The position numbers and the translations under genes are program-made. A DNA stretch of 64,000 nucleotides from Lutibacter sp. (GTDB lineage Bacteria > Bacteroidota > Bacteroidia > Flavobacteriales > Flavobacteriaceae): positions 1 through 64,000 of the forward strand of contig NZ_WTAR01000022.1 in NCBI RefSeq assembly GCF_013139515.1, given 5' to 3'. Under the pieces are notes generated by a model that worked only from the letters and a program-made list of their open reading frames with translations, ran no database searches and was not told where the DNA came from. Of the stretch, positions 35,712-44,190 are shown one piece after another. Each line of letters begins with the position of its first letter. The first letter of the stretch is position 1.

Positions 35712-36906
35712 ATTGAATTGTTTTTTTAAAATTTTCTATCATTGAATTTAATTGCATAAGTTCATTCGTTGTTACGTCATTTTTTAAATGAATTTCATCA
35801 CAATATTGAAATAATTTTTCAACACTTTCTAAAGAATTCCCACTTCTAGATGAAACATATTTATAAAAAGTAGTGTCTATGGTTGTTGTAGGGATATTCA
35901 ATTTAGTTCTAATAAACGCCAATAAATAATTTATTTTATGTTCTGCAATATTTTTATGCTCTTGTTTTTCAAAATACATATTTGCTATAGTGCGTGTAAA
36001 AGCAACTGTTTGATTTTTTAAAGGTGTTAACACTGTAATTTTACGCTGCTTTCGTTTTCCTTCAAAAATAATAAAGAAAAATACGCCTATTAACACCATA
36101 TAATAAGCCCATTTTAAGTATTTATTATTTAGCAAATAATAAATTGGAGATGTTATTTTACTTTTTCCTGTTTTATAATATGAATCCCACAAAATGGGTA
36201 AATCATCTCTTAAATAGGATAAAACATTTGCTGCGTGTTGATGATTTGAAGGTTTTAGTATTGAATAATTTGTAAAGACTTCAGGAAATGTATGAAAATA
36301 AAAATCGCCTTTCCCATAGGTAAACTTTACAAAATTCACACCTTCTTCTGTTCTTTCTTCATTATCATTTACATATCCTGTAATGCCCAAAATAGTTGAA
36401 TTTAAAGTGTCTATTTTTGTAAAAACCTGATTTACAAAAGGTCTATCATAAGAATATTCTTTTCCTTTAAATACGTTGTTTTTAAATTTAAAAGTAACTT
36501 TTTCATCTAAATTTTTACTTACTAATTGTTTTGTCTCAAAATTTAAGGTGTCAATATTCATTCCATGAGTTGAAATAAAAACAGTATTGCCTCTTTCAAC
36601 AAATTTCATTAAACGTAAAAACTCAGCATTTCCAAAATTTAAAGTTTCATCAACAAAAAAGTAAGTTCCAGCACGTGTAGTATCTTCCAAATAAATATAA
36701 GGTGGTATTTTTATAGTTGTTATTTCTTCAGAAGGAAATAAATTGAATAGTTCTTCTCGTAACACAAAAGTTCCATAAGGTATTTTATGTTTTGCAACAT
36801 AACTTGGAAACCAATTTACAGGTGTTTTTTTAGTAGTTTCAAGGTAAATAAGCCCAAAAACTAACACTAAAAAAGCAATGCTGTATATAATTTTTTTTGT
36901 GTTCAA
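35701..36906 (-). CDS. DUF4350 domain membrane protein
   Basis: The 401-residue protein has a signal/membrane helix at its start and a second helix near 262-280 (WAYYMVLIGVFFFIIFEGKRKQR). The region between them carries the DUF4350 pattern (SYVAKHKIPYGTFVLREELFNLFP, GNTVFISTHGM, YGKGDFYFHTFPEVFTNYSIL), a glutamine-amidotransferase-like fold without a catalytic triad. The cytoplasmic tail has FTRTIANMYFEKQEHKNIAEHKI. It is a usual neighbour of DUF4129 and MoxR genes; its mechanism is unknown. Confidence 0.85.
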   Translation of the reverse strand: MNTKKIIYSIAFLVLVFGLIYLETTKKTPVNWFPSYVAKHKIPYGTFVLREELFNLFPSEEITTIKIPPYIYLEDTTRAGTYFFVDETLNFGNAEFLRLMKFVERGNTVFISTHGMNIDTLNFETKQLVSKNLDEKVTFKFKNNVFKGKEYSYDRPFVNQVFTKIDTLNSTILGITGYVNDNEERTEEGVNFVKFTYGKGDFYFHTFPEVFTNYSILKPSNHQHAANVLSYLRDDLPILWDSYYKTGKSKITSPIYYLLNNKYLKWAYYMVLIGVFFFIIFEGKRKQRKITVLTPLKNQTVAFTRTIANMYFEKQEHKNIAEHKINYLLAFIRTKLNIPTTTIDTTFYKYVSSRSGNSLESVEKLFQYCDEIHLKNDVTTNELMQLNSMIENFKKTIQYGK

Positions 36907-36907
36907 C

Positions 36908-37645
36908 TTATTTTTTTTGAATTAAATGAGTTATTTGTGAAAAATCTGATGCTACTCGCATAAACTCGGTTTCGTTAATTGTGAAATTTCCGTACCAAAT
37001 AAAATCGTACAGTCGTGTTAAACTCACAAAAGATTTTTGAATTACTTTAGGTTCAATTTCTTTGCTATAATCTTCATTTGTTTTTTGCTGTTCCCAAGTT
37101 ATTAACCTCTTACTTTCAAGCTCTTTTAACATATTAATATAATAATAACGAACTGCTAAACGGTAGTTTTTTTGCGATATTGCCTTTTGAATTAGCATCA
37201 AAATATCTTTTGTTTTAATTAACTCTTCTTCTTCAGTAATTAAAACAACTGGTTTATTTTTTGCTGTTGTTATTATTGAATTTGAATTTACTTTTAAGAA
37301 AAATTTAAACAACAGAAACAGTACAATTCCTGCAATTATGTAAGGCAACGCTGTAAGAATATTTGCTAAAATTCCTTTTGCATATTTTACACCAAAAATC
37401 CATTCTAACAAACGAGAAAGCTGACGAATTATCCAATTAAAAACACGCTCAAAAAAAGATGGTTCAGCTTTCGCAGTATCTTTTTCATATATAAAATCTT
37501 TATTAGATTTGTAGTTCTCTAAATTGTTGGTGTTGAACTTTTTTTGTTGAATAGTACTTTTATCATTTTTCACCTTCAATGAATCAGTCTGCGCTAAAAC
37601 ACTAACTGAGAATAGTATAAAAAAGAAAAATAATAGTGTACGCAT
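36908..37645 (-). CDS. DUF4129 domain membrane protein
   Basis: The 245-residue protein has a signal peptide (...SVLAQ), a membrane helix near 105-122 (LPYIIAGIVLFLLFKFFLKV) and the DUF4129 C-terminal region (QKAISQKNYRLAVRYYYINMLKELESKRLITWEQQKTNEDYSKEI, LYDFIWYGNFTINETEF). DUF4129 is typical of transglutaminase/MoxR operons. A 1-bp gap to the DUF4350 gene indicates co-translation. Confidence 0.87.
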   Translation of the reverse strand: MRTLLFFFFILFSVSVLAQTDSLKVKNDKSTIQQKKFNTNNLENYKSNKDFIYEKDTAKAEPSFFERVFNWIIRQLSRLLEWIFGVKYAKGILANILTALPYIIAGIVLFLLFKFFLKVNSNSIITTAKNKPVVLITEEEELIKTKDILMLIQKAISQKNYRLAVRYYYINMLKELESKRLITWEQQKTNEDYSKEIEPKVIQKSFVSLTRLYDFIWYGNFTINETEFMRVASDFSQITHLIQKK

Positions 37646-37661
37646 TGCTATTTACAAAGTT

Positions 37662-38552
37662 TTAATCGTTTCCTATATTTTCAATTTTTTCAAAAGTACC
37701 TGTAAAGTTTTTCTGCTCATTTAAATCAAAATAAATAAATGCTGAAGAAACTAAAGTAACTGAATAAAACAAAAACTTACCCAAATACGCTAACAAATTA
37801 AGGACTAGATAAATAGGATCTTCCAAAATTCCCAATATAGCTGTTGGATCTTCATTCATCATAGAAGTTCCCATAGAAACTAATTGATAGATTAATGATG
37901 GTATCGAAAAAATAAAACCTAACATGGCAACCAATAAGCCTATTACAAAAACAACTCCAAAAGTATTCCACCATTCATTTTTAATTAATGTAAAACAATG
38001 AGAAATAGTGTCACCTACACTTTTGTTTTCAAAAACCATAATTGGCATTGCTAGTGTTAGCACAATTGAAATATAAATAACTGGAAAAAAACAAAGTACG
38101 TAAGCTACAATCATCATTAAAATTGCTAACATTCCTAACCCTAAAAATTTCCAAACATTTGCATAGGTTTTTTCTTTAACTTCATCAAAATTAGCAACTC
38201 CATTATTTTTTATATAGGACTGAACATAATACAAAGAAACTTCAGCTAATAATGTATAAACAATACCAAAAACAGCAAACATTGCTAAAAGCCAACCAAA
38301 CATACCAAACATATTTCCAAATACTGCTGAAGGATCTGGAGCAGATTGATTTACATTTACAATTCCTTTAATGGCACCTGAATAAGAAATCATTGCAAAA
38401 ACCAATAGTGCAGCACCAATTAATAATACGGGTCCAATAATTTTAAATACCGTTAAAAAGTAATCTTTCCAATTTTCACGTATAAAAGTAAAAGTATCTG
38501 TTATAATTGCTCCTAAATCACGTTCTTTTTTAAATTCAATGAAATTGCTCAT
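37662..38552 (-). CDS. Multi-pass membrane protein of the MoxR operon
   Basis: The 296-residue protein has about six hydrophobic helices and an opening (IEFKKERDLGAIITDTFTFIRENWKDYFLTVFKIIGPVLLIG) common to Bacteroidetes membrane proteins near SpoIIM and RDD genes. It lacks catalytic motifs. The FTLIKNEWWNTFGVVFVIGLLVAML string resembles the membrane domain of glycerophosphodiester phosphodiesterases, but the enzyme part is absent. It overlaps the SpoIIM gene by 17 bp. Confidence 0.8.
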   Translation of the reverse strand: MSNFIEFKKERDLGAIITDTFTFIRENWKDYFLTVFKIIGPVLLIGAALLVFAMISYSGAIKGIVNVNQSAPDPSAVFGNMFGMFGWLLAMFAVFGIVYTLLAEVSLYYVQSYIKNNGVANFDEVKEKTYANVWKFLGLGMLAILMMIVAYVLCFFPVIYISIVLTLAMPIMVFENKSVGDTISHCFTLIKNEWWNTFGVVFVIGLLVAMLGFIFSIPSLIYQLVSMGTSMMNEDPTAILGILEDPIYLVLNLLAYLGKFLFYSVTLVSSAFIYFDLNEQKNFTGTFEKIENIGND

Positions 38553-39513
38553 CTTTTTGTTGTTTAAGTTTGGTTAATTTTATGGGGTATATTACATAAT
38601 AATATACAATTGAAATAAATGATGTTATTATAATAAATAATGCCAACCAATTTGGCATTTCTGTATGACGCGTTATAAATCCTTCTAAAAACCCTGCAAT
38701 TATAAAAAAAGGTATGGTACTCACCATAATTTTTAAACCGGCTTTAAAACTATTTGTGAAAGATGTTAATCGTGAATATGTTTTAGGGAATAACAGTCCA
38801 TTACCTAACACTAAACCTGCACAACCTGCAATTATTATTACAGAAATTTCTATAGTTCCGTGTATCCAAATGGTTCTAGACGATTCCCAAAGCAATCCTT
38901 TTTCATAAAAAAAGTATAAAAACGAGCCTAACATAATTCCGTTACGCATCATTATAAATAAGGTGCCAACTGAAAAAAGCATGCCAAAAACAAAAGCTGT
39001 CATAGCTACTTTAATATTATTTAAAGTAATTAAAATAAACATATTTGTTTCGTCCATTTTTTTGTAAACCGCCATTGGATCACCCTTTTCAATGTTTTCT
39101 AAAGTTGTGTTTACATAATCATCACCTAAAATTAAACGAACAAAATCTCCATCATTAGCGGCTGAATAAGCGCCAATTATTGTGAAAAATAAAAAAGTTA
39201 GAAACGCAATACCCAATTGTTTATGGTATTGAGCAAATTGCAATGGAAATTCTGTTTTAAAAAAAGTAAGTAATCTATTTTTACTTTCTTTTTTGGTTTT
39301 ATAAATTTTTTGATGTGCTTTTGAAGCTATAGAATTTAAATATTTTTCGGTATTACTTTTAGCATAAAAAGTTTTAGCATAACTTAAATCATCGGTAATT
39401 TCAATGTATAAATCAGATAGCTTATCTGGTGAAACTTGTTCTTTATTATCAAGAACATTTTCAAATAACAGCCACTTATTTTTATTTCTTTTTACAAATG
39501 AAGCTTCACGCAT
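38536..39513 (-). CDS. SpoIIM-family (stage II sporulation M-like) membrane protein
   Basis: This protein of about 325 residues has a basic cytoplasmic N-terminal region and several membrane helices with the SpoIIM/DUF95 pattern (FVFGMLFSVGTLFIMMRNGIMLGSFLYFFYEKGLLWESSRTIWIHGTIEISVIIIAGCAGLVLG). Flavobacteria do not sporulate; this family pairs with RDD and MoxR genes and its role is unknown. The ORF track starts at 39564, but the conserved beginning MREASFVKRNKNKWLLFE is at 39513, leaving room for divergent promoters. It is the first gene of the six-gene operon. Confidence 0.85.
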   Translation of the reverse strand: MREASFVKRNKNKWLLFENVLDNKEQVSPDKLSDLYIEITDDLSYAKTFYAKSNTEKYLNSIASKAHQKIYKTKKESKNRLLTFFKTEFPLQFAQYHKQLGIAFLTFLFFTIIGAYSAANDGDFVRLILGDDYVNTTLENIEKGDPMAVYKKMDETNMFILITLNNIKVAMTAFVFGMLFSVGTLFIMMRNGIMLGSFLYFFYEKGLLWESSRTIWIHGTIEISVIIIAGCAGLVLGNGLLFPKTYSRLTSFTNSFKAGLKIMVSTIPFFIIAGFLEGFITRHTEMPNWLALFIIITSFISIVYYYVIYPIKLTKLKQQKDEQFH

Positions 39514-39618
39514 TTTTTTTACTTTTGTCTTTTCAATAGTTTTACAACTATTCTCAACATTCAAGTGAACGAATGTAAAAAATCAAATTGTATCAGCCAA
39601 AAAAAGAACGTATATAAA

Positions 39619-40335
39619 ATGGATAATTTTCATATAGAAACCGCACAAAATGTAACAATTCATCAAAATGTTGCACCACTGAGTACTCGCATTGGTGCTT
39701 TTTTAGTTGACATGCTAATTATTGCAGGTTATTATCTAATAATATATTTAATACTTAACGCGCTTGGACTTCGTTTAAATGAGTCTTTATATGTTTTTTA
39801 TGTACTTTTAAGTTTGCCTGTATTTTTTTACAGTTTACTTTTTGAAACTTTAATGAACGGACAAACACCGGGCAAATATGTTGGTAAAATTAGAGTTACA
39901 AAACTTGATGGTTCTAAACCAACATTTGGTAGTTATTTAATTCGTTGGGTTTTACGATTAATTGATATCAGCTTAGCTTCAGGTTCTGTAGCACTTCTCA
40001 CTATTTTATTAAATGGAAAAGGACAACGTTTAGGCGATTTGGCTGCCGGAACAACTGTAATTTCAGAAAAAAATACTATTTCAATTTCTGACACTTTATT
40101 AGTTGATATTCCTGATGAATACAAACCTACTTTCCCTCAAGTTACTTTGTTAAATGATAAAGACATTCAAACTATCAAAGAATTATACTTAAAAGCTAAA
40201 AGAAATGGAAATCATAATACAATTTTAAAGCTTTATCAAAAAATTATTGATATTACTGAAATTACGACTGAAATGCCTCCTATCAATTTTATTGATGTAG
40301 TTATTAAAGATTATAACTATTTTACACAACGCTAA
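39619..40335 (+). CDS. RDD-family membrane protein
   Basis: Starting at MDNFHIETAQNV gives about 238 residues with the RDD domain: APLSTRIGAFLVDMLIIAGYYLII (Arg and Asp as named), LFETLMNGQTPGKYVGKIRVTKLDGSKPT and GQRLGDLAAGTTVI. A soluble tail of about 85 residues follows. The ORF track starts at 39565, but those 18 residues fall in the divergent promoter region. It is head-to-head with the SpoIIM gene, a common pairing in Bacteroidetes, suggesting joint function. Confidence 0.87.
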   Translation: MDNFHIETAQNVTIHQNVAPLSTRIGAFLVDMLIIAGYYLIIYLILNALGLRLNESLYVFYVLLSLPVFFYSLLFETLMNGQTPGKYVGKIRVTKLDGSKPTFGSYLIRWVLRLIDISLASGSVALLTILLNGKGQRLGDLAAGTTVISEKNTISISDTLLVDIPDEYKPTFPQVTLLNDKDIQTIKELYLKAKRNGNHNTILKLYQKIIDITEITTEMPPINFIDVVIKDYNYFTQR

Positions 40336-40398
40336 TTATAGTTTTAATATGATTAGCTATGGCAATTTTCAATTACCTTTATCTTATTCAAAAAAATA

Positions 40399-41031
40399 AT
40401 GAATTTCACTCATTTTAAAAAGCATATATCAACTTTAAAACAACATTCAATTGGTGGTTTAGATGCACAATTTAGTTTAGCTCCAAAATTAAGGTTACGC
40501 TATTCTGAAGAAAAAATTAATGCCTTAAATCCTAAAAAAGCTGCTGTAGTTGCATTATTTTACCCAAATAACAAAAATGAAACTTGCTTTTTATTAACAT
40601 TACGTGCAAATTATAATGGAACTCATTCTTCTCAAATAAGTTTTCCTGGCGGAAAAATTGAATTAAAAGATACTTCACTTAAAAATACTGCCTTACGTGA
40701 AACCAATGAAGAAGTAGGGGTTTTAGAAGATAATATTGTTGTTTTTAAACAAATGACAGATGTGTTTATTCCTCCAAGCAATTTTGTAGTAACACCATTT
40801 TTAGGGTATTTAGATGCAATTCCAACTTTCGAAAAAAATCATGAAGTTGCTGAAATCATCTCAGTGACTGTTCATGATTTACTAAATGAAAAATCAATAA
40901 CAACAACTACCTTATCAACTTCATACGCTAAAAATATTAAGGTACCATGCTTTGTATTAAACAATTACATTGTTTGGGGTGCAACCGCAATGATGCTGAA
41001 TGAAATCAAAGAATTATTAAAAAAAATATAA
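40399..41031 (+). CDS. NUDIX hydrolase, CoA pyrophosphatase-like
   Basis: The 210-residue protein has LRANYNGTHSSQISFPGGKIE, a CoA-pyrophosphatase signature, and the Nudix box (GGKIELKDTSLKNTALRETNEEVGV). As in other CoA-type members, the first Glu of the box is Asp. Such enzymes cleave CoA and CoA esters to 3',5'-ADP and 4'-phosphopantetheine. The acyltransferase gene is 50 bp downstream on the same strand and has its own -7 box. Confidence 0.88.
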   Translation: MNFTHFKKHISTLKQHSIGGLDAQFSLAPKLRLRYSEEKINALNPKKAAVVALFYPNNKNETCFLLTLRANYNGTHSSQISFPGGKIELKDTSLKNTALRETNEEVGVLEDNIVVFKQMTDVFIPPSNFVVTPFLGYLDAIPTFEKNHEVAEIISVTVHDLLNEKSITTTTLSTSYAKNIKVPCFVLNNYIVWGATAMMLNEIKELLKKI

Positions 41032-41044
41032 ACTATTTTTTGCT

Positions 41045-41052
41045 TAGATTTG
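41045..41052 (+). promoter_or_regulatory. -7 box before the acyltransferase gene
   Basis: TAGATTTG fits TAnnTTTG, 28 bp before the ATG; no spaced TTTG upstream. Confidence 0.45.
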
Positions 41053-41080
41053 TAACTCATTCAAAACCAAACCAACCATA

Positions 41081-41893
41081 ATGCCAATATTTAAAAGAAA
41101 CCCTTTTGGACATATTTTATTTTTAAAAAGATGGCTTGTACGTATTTTCGGAGTTGTTTCTCACGGAAGATATAGACGATTTAACCGACTTCAAATTGAA
41201 GGCTCAGAAATTATTAGAGAATTACAAGATTCAAATGTATTATTTGTTTCAAATCATCAAACATATTTTGCTGATGTAGCCGCAATGTTTCATGTTTTTA
41301 ATGCTTCACTAAAAGGAAGAGTAGATTCTTTAAAAAATATTGGTTATATATGGAACCCTAAGTTAAACATATACTATGTTGCTGCTGCAGAAACCATGAA
41401 ATCTGGTTTATTACCTAAAATATTTGCATATATAGGCTCCGTTTCTATTGATAGAACTTGGAGAAGTGCTGGTCAAAATGTAAACAGACAAGTAAAACAA
41501 TCTGATATTAGTAACATTGGAAAAGCTTTAGATGATGGTTGGGTTATTACATTTCCACAAGGAACAACAAAACCTTTTAAACCTATTAGAAGAGGAACAG
41601 CTCATATTATTAAAACTTATAAACCTGTAGTAATTCCTATTGTAATTGATGGTTTTAGAAGGTCTTTTGATAAAAAAGGATTAATGATTAAGAAAAGAAA
41701 TGTACTGCAAACTATGGTTATTAAAAAACCTATGGAAATTGATTATGAAAATGATACTATTGATGAAATTGTTAAAAGAATAGAAATAGAGATAGAACAA
41801 CATCCCTCTTTTTTAAAAGTAACACCTCCTGAAGAATATAAAAAATCTGAAGAAGAATTAAACAAAAAAAGAACTTTTTGGGATGTATATTAA
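41081..41893 (+). CDS. 1-acyl-glycerol-3-phosphate acyltransferase-like protein (PlsC family)
   Basis: The 270-residue protein has the PlsC-fold core. The catalytic HX4D motif appears as SNHQTYFADV, with five residues between His and Asp, and the glycerophosphate-binding FPEGTR appears as FPQGTTKPF. The third block (YKPVVIPIVIDGFRRSF) is normal. It has N-terminal hydrophobic character without a clear signal. Most likely it acylates a lysophospholipid or related lipid, but the motif changes suggest a different acceptor. It shares a terminator with dps. Confidence 0.83.
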   Translation: MPIFKRNPFGHILFLKRWLVRIFGVVSHGRYRRFNRLQIEGSEIIRELQDSNVLFVSNHQTYFADVAAMFHVFNASLKGRVDSLKNIGYIWNPKLNIYYVAAAETMKSGLLPKIFAYIGSVSIDRTWRSAGQNVNRQVKQSDISNIGKALDDGWVITFPQGTTKPFKPIRRGTAHIIKTYKPVVIPIVIDGFRRSFDKKGLMIKKRNVLQTMVIKKPMEIDYENDTIDEIVKRIEIEIEQHPSFLKVTPPEEYKKSEEELNKKRTFWDVY

Positions 41894-41934
41894 AACAAAC
41901 ACAGCTTTTAGATTTTAAAAGCTGTGTTTGTTTT
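41892..41934. terminator. Bidirectional terminator between the acyltransferase gene and dps
   Basis: A perfect 19-bp stem (AAAACAAACACAGCTTTTA) with a 5-nt loop, with A/T runs on both sides. It begins at the acyltransferase stop and serves both convergent genes. Confidence 0.88.
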
Positions 41935-41950
41935 CAATTAAACTTAATTA

Positions 41951-42421
41951 TTATTTCAGCCACGCATTTAACATCCAAATTGTTTTTTCTTGCTCTGCAA
42001 TAAAATCACTCATCATTGAGTTTGTTCCTTCATCATTAGCATCGTCAGATTCATTTAAAATATGTCTTTCAATTTTTAATAATTCTGATAAAGAGTTTAC
42101 AACTAGTTCAACTCCATCAACATCCTTACTAATATTTTTACCAACTTTTACTTTTGACAGTTCTGAATATTCAGAAAAAGTGTGCAATGGTGTACCTTCT
42201 AATGTTAATATGCGCTCAGCAATCATATCAATTTTTTCTTGAGAATCTGTATAAAACTCTTCAAATTTAATATGTAATTCAAAAAATGATTTTCCTTTAA
42301 TATTCCAATGTAATCCTCTTAAATTTTGGTAATACACTTGAAAATTTGCTAGTAAGTTATTTAAATTAATTACTACATTTTTTGTCTTTTTACTGTCTAA
42401 TCCTAAAATTGTTGTATTCAT
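41951..42421 (-). CDS. dps: Dps ferritin-like DNA-protection protein
   Basis: The 156-residue protein has the Dps ferroxidase pattern shared between subunits: LRGLHWNIKGKSFFELHIKFEEFY and EKIDMIAERILTLEGTPL. Dps forms 12-subunit shells that oxidise Fe(II) with hydrogen peroxide and protect DNA. It is divergent from oxyR and has a LysR-type palindrome upstream of its promoter, so induction by peroxide through OxyR is likely. Confidence 0.95.
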   Translation of the reverse strand: MNTTILGLDSKKTKNVVINLNNLLANFQVYYQNLRGLHWNIKGKSFFELHIKFEEFYTDSQEKIDMIAERILTLEGTPLHTFSEYSELSKVKVGKNISKDVDGVELVVNSLSELLKIERHILNESDDANDEGTNSMMSDFIAEQEKTIWMLNAWLK

Positions 42422-42457
42422 ATTTTTGCGTTTTTTATGTTATTTTTATTTCTATTA

Positions 42458-42465
42458 CAAATTTA
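42458..42465 (-). promoter_or_regulatory. -7 box of dps
   Basis: TAAATTTG on the minus strand, 36 bp from the ATG. The -33 region lacks TTTG, as expected for a promoter that depends on an activator. Confidence 0.5.
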
Positions 42466-42498
42466 TTCAAAAATAAACTCAATAACATATAGTTAATA

Positions 42499-42523
42499 TT
42501 GATAGTTTTAATATCTTTATCAA
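42499..42523. promoter_or_regulatory. Candidate OxyR site between dps and oxyR
   Basis: TTGATA (42499-42504) and TATCAA (42518-42523) form an inverted repeat with a 13-bp A/T-rich centre, the T-N11-A type of LysR-family sites. It is centred about 60 bp upstream of the expected dps start and close to the oxyR start, suited to activating dps and controlling oxyR itself. The ORF track's TTG start of oxyR lies inside it. Confidence 0.5.
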
Positions 42524-42537
42524 AAATATTTATACAA

Positions 42538-43488
42538 ATGACTATTACACAACTTAAATACGTATTAGCAGTTGCTGAACATCAAAATTTCACCATTGCA
42601 TCTGAGCATTGTTTTGTTACGCAGCCAACATTAAGTATGCAAATTCAAAAGCTTGAAGAAGAATTAAACACTCAAATTTTTAACAGAAAGAAAAAACCCA
42701 TTCAGTTAACCGAAATTGGTAATAAAATTATTGAACAAGCAAAAATTATTGTTGATGAAAGCAATAGAATTACTGATATTGTAGATCAACAAAAAGGCTA
42801 TATTGGTGGTGATTTTAGGTTAGGGATTATTCCTACTATTATGCCAACATTATTACCTTTATTTTTAAAATCTTTTATTAAAAAGTATCCTAAAGTCAAT
42901 TTAAAAATTGAAGAATTAACGACTGAAGATATTGTAAAAAAATTAGCTGACGGACACATTGATGTTGCAATTGCAGCAACACCTCTAGAGAACGAGGCGA
43001 TTAAGGAACGTATACTTTACTACGAACCTTTTGTTGGTTTTGTTCCTACAGAGCATCGCTTATTTAGCAATTCTAAAATTGAAGTAGATGATTTAAATAT
43101 AGAAGATATTTTATTATTAGAAGATGGCCATTGTTTTAAAGAAAGTATTCTTAATTTGTGTAGCACTTTTGGAAAAGCAAATCAATCTTTTCAATTGCAT
43201 AGTGGTAGTTTTAATACTTTAATTAAACTTTCTAAAGAAGGTTTAGGTATGACTTTACTACCATATTTACAAACGTTAGATACAAGCCAAGAAGACAAAA
43301 AATATTTACGTGAATTTAATGAGCCTGTACCTGCAAGAGAGGTAAGTCTTATTTATCACAAATCTCAATTAAAAATTCAGCTTATTGAAGCCTTAAAAAA
43401 TGCGATAGATGGAATTATTAGAGGCGTTATTGCTTTTAACGATGTTAAAATAATAAGTCCTATTCAACAAAAAAGAGGAGTCTTGTAA
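42538..43488 (+). CDS. oxyR: Peroxide-sensing LysR regulator OxyR
   Basis: From the ATG at 42538 (MTITQLKYVLAVAEHQNF) the protein has 316 residues: an N-terminal LysR helix-turn-helix (CFVTQPTLSMQIQKLEEELNTQIF) and the substrate-like domain. The peroxide-sensing cysteines are in EDGHCFKESILNLC, matching the redox pair of E. coli OxyR. It should activate dps next door upon oxidation. The ORF track begins 13 codons earlier at a TTG that lies in the regulatory palindrome. Confidence 0.94.
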   Translation: MTITQLKYVLAVAEHQNFTIASEHCFVTQPTLSMQIQKLEEELNTQIFNRKKKPIQLTEIGNKIIEQAKIIVDESNRITDIVDQQKGYIGGDFRLGIIPTIMPTLLPLFLKSFIKKYPKVNLKIEELTTEDIVKKLADGHIDVAIAATPLENEAIKERILYYEPFVGFVPTEHRLFSNSKIEVDDLNIEDILLLEDGHCFKESILNLCSTFGKANQSFQLHSGSFNTLIKLSKEGLGMTLLPYLQTLDTSQEDKKYLREFNEPVPAREVSLIYHKSQLKIQLIEALKNAIDGIIRGVIAFNDVKIISPIQQKRGVL

Positions 43489-43500
43489 GACTCCTCTTTT
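43471..43500 (+). terminator. Terminator built on the end of oxyR
   Basis: AAAAGAGGAGTC pairs perfectly with GACTCCTCTTTT. The 6-nt loop TTGTAA is the last sense codon plus the stop codon of oxyR, so the stem's 5' arm is coding. A long T run follows. Confidence 0.85.
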
Positions 43501-43502
43501 TT

Positions 43503-43700
43503 TTAATTTTTAACTAAAGCTAAACAAGTATGTAGGTCTGGTTTATTTACCGTAAACTCTCTTAGCCAAAAATATAATTCTTTTATTTCAAAAGGTAGTA
43601 ACCTATTTATTGCTTTTTCCAATTCTTTTTTAAATAAGTCTTTATTGAAACTAACTTTTTCAAGTACTGTCTTAGTGTACTCAAACATTGCTCTTGCCAT
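43503..43700 (-). CDS. Small conserved hypothetical protein (65 aa)
   Basis: The 65-residue protein (ARAMFEYTKTVLEKVSFN..., then INRLLPFEIKELYFWLREF) is helical and basic, without signal or membrane segment. The pattern looks like a small protein family conserved in Flavobacteria; I cannot name a function. It is convergent with oxyR and ends within its terminator. The clean ATG start and protein-like composition support it as real. Confidence 0.65.
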   Translation of the reverse strand: MARAMFEYTKTVLEKVSFNKDLFKKELEKAINRLLPFEIKELYFWLREFTVNKPDLHTCLALVKN

Positions 43701-43815
43701 ATTTTAAAAGATTTTAGTTGGTTAAACTTAAAACGCTAAATTAATTTTTTTAGTACATAAATATACAAAAAAAAATAACACAAACAACTACTAATCACCG
43801 TTCACTTGCGAAAAC

Positions 43816-44082
43816 TTACAATTTATTTATTTTTTCAAGCAGTTTATTAGCATTTTTCTCAAGTTCTAAATTTAAACTTTTAAAATGTGCTTTCTTGCTT
43901 TCAACATTTTTTATGTGAACTTTTTCAATTAATGCATCAAAAGTTACTATTGCTTCATCTATAATAGCTTCAGTACCTTTTGTAGTTGCTTTTGGGTTTA
44001 ATAATTCCCAAGCATAACACTCTTCAATTATATCACCTAATACGTAATTAATATCTTTTTTTAAATTTTTAATACTTGCCAT
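43816..44082 (-). CDS. Small conserved hypothetical protein (88 aa)
   Basis: The 88-residue protein (ASIKNLKKDINYVLGDIIEECYAWELLNP...) is predicted to be all-helical with a charged C-terminal half (LELEKNANKLLEKINKL), possibly a helical bundle. There is no signal peptide. It resembles small Flavobacterial hypothetical proteins of similar length. A -7 box lies 24 bp upstream. No function can be assigned. Confidence 0.7.
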   Translation of the reverse strand: MASIKNLKKDINYVLGDIIEECYAWELLNPKATTKGTEAIIDEAIVTFDALIEKVHIKNVESKKAHFKSLNLELEKNANKLLEKINKL

Positions 44083-44105
44083 ATTTCTTTCTATTTTTTA
44101 CATTG

Positions 44106-44113
44106 CAAATTTA
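44106..44113 (-). promoter_or_regulatory. -7 box of the 88-aa protein gene
   Basis: TAAATTTG on the minus strand, start codon 24 bp downstream; no -33 TTTG at the usual distance. Confidence 0.45.
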
Positions 44114-44190
44114 CGAGATTTTGATGAATTTAGCCACAAAAACATCAAAAATTAACTATAATTTACGTACAAATTGTTTAAATAATGGTT

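Noticed and set aside
39514-39618. Upstream extensions of the SpoIIM and RDD genes in the ORF track
   Set aside because: They would leave no room for promoters between the divergent genes, and the family starts are MREASFVK and MDNFHIET.
42499-42537. TTG start for oxyR in the ORF track
   Set aside because: The conserved LysR start is the ATG at 42538 and the TTG lies in the regulatory palindrome.
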